This document shows, piece by piece, positions 42,691-50,516 of a stretch of 64,000 nucleotides of DNA. This DNA comes from Pedobacter sp. (GTDB taxonomy: Bacteria; Bacteroidota; Bacteroidia; Sphingobacteriales; Sphingobacteriaceae), in NCBI RefSeq assembly GCF_031119335.1, contig NZ_JAVHXT010000001.1, positions 186,001 to 250,000 on the forward strand, given 5' to 3'. Each line of letters starts with the position of its first letter. Positions within the stretch are counted from its first letter, which is position 1. The notes beneath the pieces were generated by a model, which ran no database searches, was not told the DNA's origin, and worked only from the letters and a program-made list of their open reading frames with translations. The position numbers were made by a program, and so were the translations under genes.

Positions 42691-42747
42691 CAATGACCAA
42701 TGAACCAATGAACAGTTAACCAATTAACCGATTTCAACAATTAACCA
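42691..42747. repeat. AT-rich TTAACC repeat cluster before rplU
   Basis: CAATGACCAATGAACCAATG leads into CAGTTAACCAATTAACCG and CAACAATTAACC. Same family as near 2294, 18772, 30152 and 61266; here expanded into several tandem partial units. Confidence 0.5.
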
Positions 42748-42778
42748 AAATACGTAATGAAATATTTTCTGCACGCTA

Positions 42779-42809
42779 TTGTGTTTGAGAATTAAAAGTT
42801 CTATATTTG
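42779..42809 (+). promoter_or_regulatory. Predicted promoter of rplU-rpmA
   Basis: TTG at 42779-42781 and TATATTTG at 42802-42809 with 20 bp between, matching the Bacteroidota housekeeping consensus. 43 bp of leader follow to the rplU start. Confidence 0.65.
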
Positions 42810-42852
42810 CACCTCGAATAAAAATAAATAGAAATAAAATAATTATTTAACA

Positions 42853-43164
42853 ATGTACGCAATAGTAAATATAGCAGGGCAACAATTTAAAGTTGCAAAA
42901 GACCAGCACCTTTTTGTACACCGTTTACAAGGAGATGAAGGCGCTAGTATTGAATTTGACAATGTATTGTTGGTTGACAATGGTGGTAAAATTTCTGTAG
43001 GTGCGCCTGCGGTTAAAGGAGCTAAGGTTGCGGCTAAAATCGTGTCTCATTTAAAAGGTGATAAAGTAATCGTTTTCAAAAAGAAACGTAGAAAAGGTTA
43101 CAAAAAGAAAAATGGTCACCGCCAGTCATTCACGAAAATCCAGATTGAGAGTATCACTCTGTAG
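42853..43164 (+). CDS. rplU: 50S ribosomal protein L21
   Basis: 103 residues, normal length. Seen: [18 protein letters not shown] at the start, [50 protein letters not shown] (in parts). Part of the large ribosomal subunit, binds 23S rRNA near domain VI and L20. First gene of the conserved rplU-rpmA pair. Confidence 0.99.
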   Translation: MYAIVNIAGQQFKVAKDQHLFVHRLQGDEGASIEFDNVLLVDNGGKISVGAPAVKGAKVAAKIVSHLKGDKVIVFKKKRRKGYKKKNGHRQSFTKIQIESITL

Positions 43165-43223
43165 TTAAAATTATTTGCAAATTCAATGATTAGCTTTTTG
43201 CTAATTGTTTAAAAGATAAAAAC

Positions 43224-43655
43224 ATGGCACATAAGAAGGGAGCCGGTAGTTCAAAAAACGGTCGCGAGTCGCATAGTAAACGTCTAGGTATTAAAATTTT
43301 TGGTGGTCAAGAGGCTATCGCTGGTAACATCATCGTTCGTCAGCGTGGTACAAAACACCACCCAGATAAAGGTGTTGGCATTGGTAAAGACCATACTTTA
43401 TTTGCTTTGGTACCAGGTATTGTTACTTTCAAAAAGAAAAGAGATAATAAATCATACGTTTCTGTATTACCAGCTGTAGTAGAAGATGCTGCTCCTGCTA
43501 AGAAAGAAGCTGCTCCTAAAGCTGAAGCTAAAAAAACTGCTGCTCCTAAGAAAGCTGCAGCTCCAAAAGCAGAAACTGCTGAGAAAGCAGAAAAAGCACC
43601 AGCTAAAAAGGCTGCTAAAGTTGAAGAAGCACCTGCTGCTGATTCTGCAGAATAA
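43224..43655 (+). CDS. rpmA: 50S ribosomal protein L27 with long Ala/Lys-rich tail
   Basis: 143 residues. The first ~85 are ordinary L27 ([61 protein letters not shown]). The N-terminal MAHKKG start places it at the peptidyl-transferase centre without a cleaved leader. The last ~58 residues are low-complexity Ala/Lys/Pro/Glu ([20 protein letters not shown] and similar), absent from most L27 proteins, whose usual length is about 85-95. The tail is encoded without a frameshift and ends shortly before a terminator. Confidence 0.98.
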   Translation: MAHKKGAGSSKNGRESHSKRLGIKIFGGQEAIAGNIIVRQRGTKHHPDKGVGIGKDHTLFALVPGIVTFKKKRDNKSYVSVLPAVVEDAAPAKKEAAPKAEAKKTAAPKKAAAPKAETAEKAEKAPAKKAAKVEEAPAADSAE

Positions 43656-43678
43656 TATTTGTAATTCCATTACATTCA

Positions 43679-43709
43679 AAAGCCCTGAGAATTTCTCAGG
43701 GCTTTTTTT
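43679..43709 (+). terminator. Rho-independent terminator of rplU-rpmA
   Basis: AAAGCCCTGAGA and TCTCAGGGCTTT form a perfect stem with a 3-base loop, followed by a long T run. Confidence 0.9.
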
Positions 43710-43857
43710 GTGATCTAATGATTGAAAATACTGGTAGGTTTTTTTGCTCTTCAAAAATTTAGCTACACTTTCTTTCAGTTTTCCACTCGCTTTGCTGCGG
43801 TCGAAATAACAGGTTACAAGCTAAAAGATTGAGCTATTTATCTTAGCGAGAGATTTA

Positions 43858-44079
43858 ATAACCTGAGTTCGATTATTATTTCAATGAAAATATTGCTTTG
43901 CCTTCGCTATGCCTAGGCGTAACCTCATGCTGAATTTATTTCAGCATCAGTTTTGTGTATAACCGACCCTGAAATAAATTTGCTTTGCAGCTACTTCGTG
44001 GTCAGGGTGACGACAACCATAAGCTAAAACGCCTATTTAATAGTGGAAAACACACAAATAATAATCGAACTCAGGTTTA
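43858..44079. repeat. MITE-like element bounded by a perfect 22-bp inverted repeat
   Basis: AACCTGAGTTCGATTATTAT(TT) at 43860-43881 is the exact reverse complement of the sequence at 44056-44077. The ~175-bp interior has nested inverted words (TCATGCTGAATTTATTTCAGC, seen in parts; GACCCTGAAATAAATTTG facing CAGGGTGACGAC) and GCAGCTACTTCGTGGTC, a word also found near 59670. No coding capacity. Dominates the 631-bp gap after rpmA. Confidence 0.75.
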
Positions 44080-44238
44080 TAAATAAATTTGGTGCTTAAT
44101 TAATTATTTGGCTCAAAGTTCTTCTTTAGTGTACGGACTTGCATTTGCTGTAAATAAAAACAAGTTATAATGTCCTTAAGCTTTAGATAGAGCGTCTAAA
44201 TAACGATTTGTTAAGAAGAGCAGTTGAAGCTTAGAAAA

Positions 44239-44271
44239 GAAAACGGGTGGAAGGTCCTTCCAACCATTTTC
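44239..44271 (-). terminator. Hairpin at the 3' end of the transglutaminase gene
   Basis: GAAAACGGGTGGAAGG and CCTTCCAACCATTTTC form a long imperfect stem 16 bp after the minus-strand stop. In the minus-strand direction it is followed by a T-rich stretch, consistent with termination. Confidence 0.55.
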
Positions 44272-44286
44272 TTATGGGGATTTCTA

Positions 44287-47200
44287 TTATTTATAGGCCA
44301 ATTGTTGATTGTCAGCCTCTATAACCTGTTTGTAAAGAGCATTAAACTCGCTTACTTTTTCTTTTGCTACAAAGTCTTTTTTAAAGGTCATTTCACGTTT
44401 AATAATAATTGTGTTTCCTTTTGGCTGACTGTTTAATCTATAGCTGAAAAACTCATTGTCGATAGTAAGTGGCTTAACAGTTTCCATTAATTTTTTGCCT
44501 TCTGGTAAAGTAAGTTCAATTTGCTCATCATTAGAGTCAGACCAAAATAATTGGGTAAGATCTATACCAAAATGTCTAGGCTCGGTTACCGTTAAAGACG
44601 ATGGCGCAACCGCTGTTGTCCAAGGGAGAGCAAAGATATTCATACCTGCCACTGGTTTACATACTTTTAAGATATTATAAGTAGAAGATGCTCTTAAGGT
44701 GTCTGAAACCGAAGTTTTAGGATCTAAATTCTCGAAACTTAAAGAAATGGCTTCGTTATCAGGGTATTTTCCACTTATTTCGTCTTTCATTTTCTTCAAT
44801 TGGTCTTTCGGAGAAAGATCTTTAAAGCTATAACGAATGTAGCTGGCCATAGAACCTGTGCAGAAATTAGTTTCTGTTAAATGCATATCGGCTCCTTTGA
44901 TAGCTACTTTAGTAATGTAGCTCATCCGATTTTGTACTCGGTTTTTTGGTCGCAATTTAATGAGTTGGTTACTAGTTGCGTTAATTGGTAAAATAGAAGC
45001 GCCTAAATCGTCGTTACTGAATGAAGAAAAAGGTAAAACGTTAGAGGTAAGTTCTATATAATGTTCAGTACCTCCAATGTTAGCCTTGGCAATGCAATGG
45101 TTAAAATCGATACTAGGTAGTAATAAGGTGTTCTGTCCGTTATCTCTAGTTTTTACCAGTACTAGCTCTGCATCTACACCTACTTGTTTACACATGGCAA
45201 CAAATAACGTAGAAACATCTTTACAATCGCCAATTCGTGAATTTATTACTGTAGCCGGCGACTGTGGAACAATTCCACTTTGCCTAAATGATACAGAGCT
45301 GTAAGAAATATTTTGGGTAATGTATTGGAAAATCTTTTTAACTTTCTGCAGTTCTGTAGGCTTCTGCCCTGCAAATAGTTCGTCTGTTAATGTTCTAATT
45401 TCATAGCTACTTCTTGCCTTTGCGGTTGCTAAGTTATTATACCAATTAGAAACAAATTGCCAATCTGGTATGGTAGAGATGTATAAGATATTAGCAACAT
45501 CGTCAAGCGGCGGCATTTTGTCTTCGTAGATCATACCTGCTGTATTAGTTGCTTCCCATTTGTAAAGATCAAATTCGTCGGCATCTACTTTTTTAGCTGG
45601 TATATCTTCAAGTGAAAATTTATGGTTAAATTTTTTATTCTTACTTATTAATAGCGAATACTTATGGTTGATATATCGGCTACCGTGAGAAAAGTAAAAG
45701 GATGTCCAAAAGTGTGAAGTAAGACTGCCAACATTATAATTTCTTAGCTTGTAACGTATATTAATCACGTCTCCAACTTCTAAATTGGTAAATACTAGTT
45801 GGTTATCATTTTGCTCTGCTGGGGTTTTAGTACCATTTGACTTAATAGTTTCGGCTGCTTCTACAATTAAAGTTTGGTCGCTGTTGTAAGAGATATTGTA
45901 CTGTTTGTAAGTTTCCAAGCCTTTAGCTGTGAATACTTTGGATGTTAAGAAATGTTTTTCTTCTGAGCCGCCATTTTCATAAACCACAGTTTGTACTTCT
46001 TCATTCAGAATAATAGAATGGTCATCTGGATAATCGGCTGCTTTGGGTGCACTTTTAATTTGCGCTGCTACATTTGGTTGCTCAAAATAGCTGAATACAT
46101 CTTTGTTTTTCTTCAATCTGCGTAACTGCTCAATCGCTTCGTAATTATTTGGGTTAATGCTGAGCGATTTTTTATAAGCTTCTTCTGCCTTGGTATTTTC
46201 TTTGCGAGCTTCGTGAATTGTACCTAAGGTTTTGTAGTACGAAGCAATGTAGGGGGCTAATGCAATGGCCTTATTAATGTATTCTTCTGCCTTGTCATAC
46301 TTTTGTAGCGTATAGTATTTACTGCTTAAATCACTATAGATACCAGTACTCCCCGGATCTAGTTTAAGCTTTTCTAAATAGATGTCGAAACCGCCTTTGC
46401 TATTTCCCTTGTTAAAATAAGTGTTGGCTAAAATAGTAGCGTATTCGTAATCTTCATTTTCATTTAGATACTTGGTAAGTATGCCCTCGGCCTGAGAACT
46501 TTTTTTGATTTCTTTCTCTAATATATATTTGATGTATGAGAAGTTTCTGTTTTGTGGCCATCTTTTATAGGCTTTTTCTACTAATCCAATAATTTTGTCT
46601 TGCTCATTTCTTTTTCCAGATAAAGCTATTTTTTTTGCAATTACGTCTTCATCTTCTCCAAATCTCTTTTCTAATTCGCTTGCTATTTCTTCTGCTTTAT
46701 CATAGTTTTCTTGGTTGTAAAATTCGCTGTAAGCTAATTTTAGGGCTTGTGTACTTTTAGGGTCTGCAGTTTTGATTTGTTCTTGTAGAGTTTCTACGCC
46801 AGTACGGTTATCTTCCTTCGAATGCAAGGCAATCATCAAGGTGTTTATAAAAGTGCTTTCAGGGAACTTTTGCTTTAATTTTTCTAAGATAATTCTCGGT
46901 TCAAATACAAAATCATCTCTTAGATATAATTTAGCTAATAATAATTGATTTAGATAGTTAGAAGTATCTGAAGCGACAAGGTTTTTGAAATATGCATACG
47001 ATTTTGGTGTAATGCCCACTGCTTTGAAGCTACCCTCTTTTTGGTAGGGCTGATATTCATCTAAGTTGGTGATACCCGGAATTGGATAACCGTTAGCATC
47101 AGTTATTCTTATCAGGAAATTTGAGTTATTTGCGTAACTCTCTCCAATTTGTACTAAAATTCTGTTGTTCCCTTTGTTAAGTTTTACAGTAGAAATGTAA

Positions 47201-48018
47201 GCGTCTAAGTCGTTGTTGCGTTCTTCTGCTTCGGTAATAATCAGCTGGTCGTTTACCCAAACTTTTACCGAGCCAGAAACACCAATTCTAAGCTGACCTT
47301 CTATATCGGTTGGGGCATTAACGAAGCTTTGTGCAAATACGATTGCATTGTAAGCATCGTCATAGAAAGTAAAATCGAACCATTTATCACGTTTAAGGTG
47401 CGGCACTTTTCTCCATCCAAAATTGATGTTCTTTTTGCCTATGAATACTGCATCCATTTGTGGATTGTTTAGCGGAGCATGTATTTTATCGAAACCGCTA
47501 GTTGAGATGTTTTCGAAAGTACTTGTAACTAACCAATTGTCTACGCTGCCTATTTGAGCAAATGCTTTTTCGGCATCAGCTAGTTTTTTAACGCTTTTGT
47601 AATGTTTTCCAATTACCGAATATGCCATTGCGTTAAGTGAACCATCGTAAGCTTTGTTTTTCACGATTTCATTCATTAATGCTAATGCAGCAGGTGTAAT
47701 TTTACTGTAGCTACTGTTTACCGCTGGGCTACGCCACAATGCAGAAAGATAAGGTTCTGCATTTTTGCTGTTCAGGTAAAATTTCTGGAAATAGTTAAAT
47801 GCATCATCATTTTTTTGCTCCAATTCGGCGAGCAAGCTCAAAGATAAATAGGCATCGTTTGCGAACTCGGGCCGTTTGCTCAGCTCCTCAAATTCTTTTT
47901 TGGCAGCTTCTGTATCATTTTTGAGGAAGCTTTCCCATGCACTTTTAAAGCTATTTTGAGCGTTTGTCGTGAAGCAGAATAAAAGTGAGATCGATAAAAA
48001 ATAGACAGTTTTCTTCAT
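44287..48018 (-). CDS. Exported TPR/DUF3857/transglutaminase-like protein
   Basis: 1243 residues with signal peptide (SISLLFCFTTNAQ). Repeated TPR-like helices run from about 40 to 650, e.g. DDAFNYFQKFYLNSKNAEPY and KAEEYINKAIALAPYIASYYKTLG. Next is a DUF3857-type beta domain (about 670-850: LTSKVFTAKGLETYKQYNISY). A transglutaminase-like domain with C932 in RIGDCKDVSTLF and H974 in IDFNHCIAKA follows. The C-terminal ~250 residues have no name. The architecture is common in Bacteroidota; the transglutaminase fold may cut or join peptides, but catalysis and target are unknown. Its own transcript unit. Confidence 0.88.
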   Translation of the reverse strand: MKKTVYFLSISLLFCFTTNAQNSFKSAWESFLKNDTEAAKKEFEELSKRPEFANDAYLSLSLLAELEQKNDDAFNYFQKFYLNSKNAEPYLSALWRSPAVNSSYSKITPAALALMNEIVKNKAYDGSLNAMAYSVIGKHYKSVKKLADAEKAFAQIGSVDNWLVTSTFENISTSGFDKIHAPLNNPQMDAVFIGKKNINFGWRKVPHLKRDKWFDFTFYDDAYNAIVFAQSFVNAPTDIEGQLRIGVSGSVKVWVNDQLIITEAEERNNDLDAYISTVKLNKGNNRILVQIGESYANNSNFLIRITDANGYPIPGITNLDEYQPYQKEGSFKAVGITPKSYAYFKNLVASDTSNYLNQLLLAKLYLRDDFVFEPRIILEKLKQKFPESTFINTLMIALHSKEDNRTGVETLQEQIKTADPKSTQALKLAYSEFYNQENYDKAEEIASELEKRFGEDEDVIAKKIALSGKRNEQDKIIGLVEKAYKRWPQNRNFSYIKYILEKEIKKSSQAEGILTKYLNENEDYEYATILANTYFNKGNSKGGFDIYLEKLKLDPGSTGIYSDLSSKYYTLQKYDKAEEYINKAIALAPYIASYYKTLGTIHEARKENTKAEEAYKKSLSINPNNYEAIEQLRRLKKNKDVFSYFEQPNVAAQIKSAPKAADYPDDHSIILNEEVQTVVYENGGSEEKHFLTSKVFTAKGLETYKQYNISYNSDQTLIVEAAETIKSNGTKTPAEQNDNQLVFTNLEVGDVINIRYKLRNYNVGSLTSHFWTSFYFSHGSRYINHKYSLLISKNKKFNHKFSLEDIPAKKVDADEFDLYKWEATNTAGMIYEDKMPPLDDVANILYISTIPDWQFVSNWYNNLATAKARSSYEIRTLTDELFAGQKPTELQKVKKIFQYITQNISYSSVSFRQSGIVPQSPATVINSRIGDCKDVSTLFVAMCKQVGVDAELVLVKTRDNGQNTLLLPSIDFNHCIAKANIGGTEHYIELTSNVLPFSSFSNDDLGASILPINATSNQLIKLRPKNRVQNRMSYITKVAIKGADMHLTETNFCTGSMASYIRYSFKDLSPKDQLKKMKDEISGKYPDNEAISLSFENLDPKTSVSDTLRASSTYNILKVCKPVAGMNIFALPWTTAVAPSSLTVTEPRHFGIDLTQLFWSDSNDEQIELTLPEGKKLMETVKPLTIDNEFFSYRLNSQPKGNTIIIKREMTFKKDFVAKEKVSEFNALYKQVIEADNQQLAYK

Positions 48019-48074
48019 AACTCAATTATAATCATTTTTTAATGACTAATCTTTGCCAGAAGAAAATTTATATG

Positions 48075-49037
48075 CTAATTTTCTCGCTCCATAATTTGCT
48101 TAGTCAACTCACGCAAGTAAGTTTTTCTGTTCTCTACAACTTCTAGCATATCAAGCCCCTGGTATGCTTTAGCAAGGTACTGTTTCATTTGTGTTTGAGC
48201 CAATTCCTTGATGTTGTAGTTGTTGTAAAGAGCAGTTACAGCCTCAACCTTTTGGGTAGCACTTTCGTGTTCGCCTAAAAGGATATCAGTTTCTGTAGGC
48301 TCAATTAGTGCTTTTGCCTTTAAATGTAGAAATGTTTTTTTGTTGGCGATGATATCTCCACCAACCTGCTTTCCAAATTTTTCTGGATCTCCATACACAT
48401 CTAAAATATCATCTTGCAGTTGAAAAGCCACACCCAAGTTTTCTCCGAATTGATAAAGTAATTCCGCGTTTTTCTCATCGGCCCCGCCAACAATGGCGCC
48501 TAATTTCATAGCACCGCCTAGTAGTACGGCAGTTTTAAGCCTAATCATTTCAATGTATTCTTCAATACTTACATCATCTCTGGTTTCAAATTCCATATCT
48601 AATTGCTGCCCTTCGCAAACCCCTTGTGCAGTTTGATTAAAGGTATCTAGCACAGGTTTTAAAACGCCGATATCAACTTTAGAAAGGTGTTTATTAGACT
48701 CTACCATCATCACATCGCCACTTAAAATGGCATTGTTAACGCCCCACTTTTCGTGTACGGTTTGCTTGCCTCTGCGTAAAGGAGCATTGTCCATAATATC
48801 ATCATGAACTAAAGTGAAGTTGTGGAAAGTTTCAATAGCCAAGGCTACATCAAGTGCTTTGGTAACTTCGTCGGTAAAAAGTTCGGTAGCCATTAAAACC
48901 ATTACAGGTCTAATTCTTTTACCACCTAAACTCATAATGTATTTTATAGGCTCGTATAAATTCGCTGGATTTGCAGGGTATGCTATTTTTGGGATAGCAT
49001 TTTCGATCAATTTTTGTAATTCTGTAGGGTTATGCAT
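48075..49037 (-). CDS. Polyprenyl diphosphate synthase (trans-isoprenyl, short or medium chain)
   Basis: 320-residue cytoplasmic prenyltransferase. First aspartate-rich motif D79-D80-I-M-D83 (LVHDDIMDNAPLRRGKQT) and second D209-D210-x2-D213 (FQLQDDILDVYGD) both intact, with GGKRIRP near 40 for IPP binding. Residues F72-H-N-F74 ahead of the first motif set the chain length in this family and suggest a farnesyl/geranylgeranyl product rather than octaprenyl, though this is uncertain. Supplies isoprenoids for quinones or cell-wall carriers. Its start lies 2 bp after the stop of the upstream CarboxypepD-like gene. Confidence 0.93.
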   Translation of the reverse strand: MHNPTELQKLIENAIPKIAYPANPANLYEPIKYIMSLGGKRIRPVMVLMATELFTDEVTKALDVALAIETFHNFTLVHDDIMDNAPLRRGKQTVHEKWGVNNAILSGDVMMVESNKHLSKVDIGVLKPVLDTFNQTAQGVCEGQQLDMEFETRDDVSIEEYIEMIRLKTAVLLGGAMKLGAIVGGADEKNAELLYQFGENLGVAFQLQDDILDVYGDPEKFGKQVGGDIIANKKTFLHLKAKALIEPTETDILLGEHESATQKVEAVTALYNNYNIKELAQTQMKQYLAKAYQGLDMLEVVENRKTYLRELTKQIMEREN

Positions 49038-49039
49038 TA

Positions 49040-50215
49040 TTATGGATCTATCATAGTGCCAAATGCAGATTTGCTTTCCATCATTTTAATGAAAGAATCT
49101 TCTAAAGCGGTTTGCTTTACAATAGGATTATCTTTCCAAAAATCTGGTTGATAAGCAATCGATTCGATTATGGCTTTGTCTTGTACTTTTCTATTTAATT
49201 CAGTAAATTTTTGAGTTTTCAAATTTTTATCTAACTGGAATACCGTTAGCATAGAGCTAATAACAGGATTTAGCGCTCTGCCTCTAATATTTAAGTTAAG
49301 ATATAATTTTGAGGATATGCTTTCTAAAATAGGAATATCGGTTTTGGCGCCATTAAATGTTGCTATTGTGGTGCCTGCAGGTGGTATTTTGGAGGTCACA
49401 TTAATGGTCATGGGTAAGTTGAAAATGCTGTTTTCCAATCGGTAAACATTAGTATCTTCTACACCAATGTAATAGGTAGAGTTAATGTAGAAATGCTTCT
49501 TGCTACCTTTGTATTTACAAGACACTACAGCAATATCCTGCTCTTTTTGTTCTATATATTTTTCGATGGTGATTTCAAAATCTTTGAGGCTTTTTAGTGT
49601 GACAAACTTTCCCGATTTTCGATCTTCGAATAAATAGCCAGCTAGCGCAAAAGTTAGGTACGATTGATTGCTCATAGAGAAGGAAACGCCTTCGTTAAGT
49701 TCGGCAAATCTGCTCTGTTTCGCTAACCAACCTTTAACTTTAGAAACATTAAATTCAAGATCATAAAATAGCTCGTAAATCTGGCTTGGTTTGCCATTAA
49801 TAGAGGTCAATTGTCTGTAAAAAGCGTTGCCATGGAAACTTTCCTTTTGAAATTGAGTAGCTTTTTCCAATGCTGCTTTCACCAATCTTTGTCCACGATA
49901 AGGATCGACTACGACTGTTTTAAGATTAATAGCGGCAGGTTTTAGTTTAACGAATAAATTATTGGCAGCGTTTATTTCGTTTTCTAGCAACAAATAGCTG
50001 ACGTGACTATACCTTAATTTAGCAGGTAGATTAAGACCTTTAAGTATAAACTCACCTGCATCATTAGTAACAGTACTAATGTTCGTACCTACAATGCCAA
50101 TAGAGACAAACGGAATTGCTTCTCCCGTAGTTTCATCTACAATTTTACCTTGTATGGTTTGAGCCTTTGCAACTGTGCATGTCATCAGTAAAAGAAATAG
50201 AAAGTAATGGCGCAT
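49040..50215 (-). CDS. Exported carboxypeptidase-regulatory-like domain protein
   Basis: 391 residues from the ATG at 50215, where a signal peptide begins (MRHYFLFLLLMTCTVAKAQ). An upstream open frame reaching 50491 is only read-through of the repeat at 50268-50428. Residues 20-105 form a CarboxypepD_reg-like beta domain (IQGKIVDETTGEAIPFVSIG, NDAGEFILKGLNLPAK). The remaining part resembles the DUF5686-type envelope proteins (VVVDPYRGQRLVKAALEKA, GNAFYRQLTSINGKPSQIYE), but the barrel of that family is not seen. Function unknown; likely periplasmic or outer membrane. Confidence 0.75.
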   Translation of the reverse strand: MRHYFLFLLLMTCTVAKAQTIQGKIVDETTGEAIPFVSIGIVGTNISTVTNDAGEFILKGLNLPAKLRYSHVSYLLLENEINAANNLFVKLKPAAINLKTVVVDPYRGQRLVKAALEKATQFQKESFHGNAFYRQLTSINGKPSQIYELFYDLEFNVSKVKGWLAKQSRFAELNEGVSFSMSNQSYLTFALAGYLFEDRKSGKFVTLKSLKDFEITIEKYIEQKEQDIAVVSCKYKGSKKHFYINSTYYIGVEDTNVYRLENSIFNLPMTINVTSKIPPAGTTIATFNGAKTDIPILESISSKLYLNLNIRGRALNPVISSMLTVFQLDKNLKTQKFTELNRKVQDKAIIESIAYQPDFWKDNPIVKQTALEDSFIKMMESKSAFGTMIDP

Positions 50216-50267
50216 TATAGATGTTGAATTGTTGTGTTGTTTTATTGTTGTTAAATTAGCCCCTCTC

Positions 50268-50428
50268 TCCCAATAAATCCTATCGTGTGGATACATCTCA
50301 TTCCTCCCCCTTGAATCCCCCTCCAAAGGGGGACACGTAGCGCTTAAGCATTTTGCATATCCCCCTCTCCGAGGGGGCAGGGGGAGGAAAATGGCATTTG
50401 CTAATATTTGTGTCCACACGCTAGGATG
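50268..50428 (-). repeat. MITE-like repeat, family 5, full copy with terminal inverted repeats
   Basis: Ends ATCCTATCGTGTGGATACAT and TGTGTCCACACGCTAGGAT form imperfect terminal inverted repeats around GC-rich hairpins (CCCCCTCCAAAGGGGG; CCCCCTCTCCGAGGGGG). Reverse complement of this copy matches 19185-19275. No transposase. It fills most of the gap between the CarboxypepD-like gene and rnr. Confidence 0.8.
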
Positions 50429-50516
50429 AATTGGGATCTCTCCCCTGTAGGTAGAGAGTTCGTTCTTTGGAAGGTTGTTGCGTAAGTCCATCTGTTTGGT
50501 GAGATTACGGAGGGGC

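Noticed and set aside
43467..43754. Antisense open frame over rpmA
   Set aside because: Ser/Phe-rich shadow of the Ala/Lys-rich L27 tail on the other strand.
50216..50491. N-terminal extension of the CarboxypepD-like gene
   Set aside because: It reads through the family 5 repeat; the signal peptide starts at the ATG at 50215.
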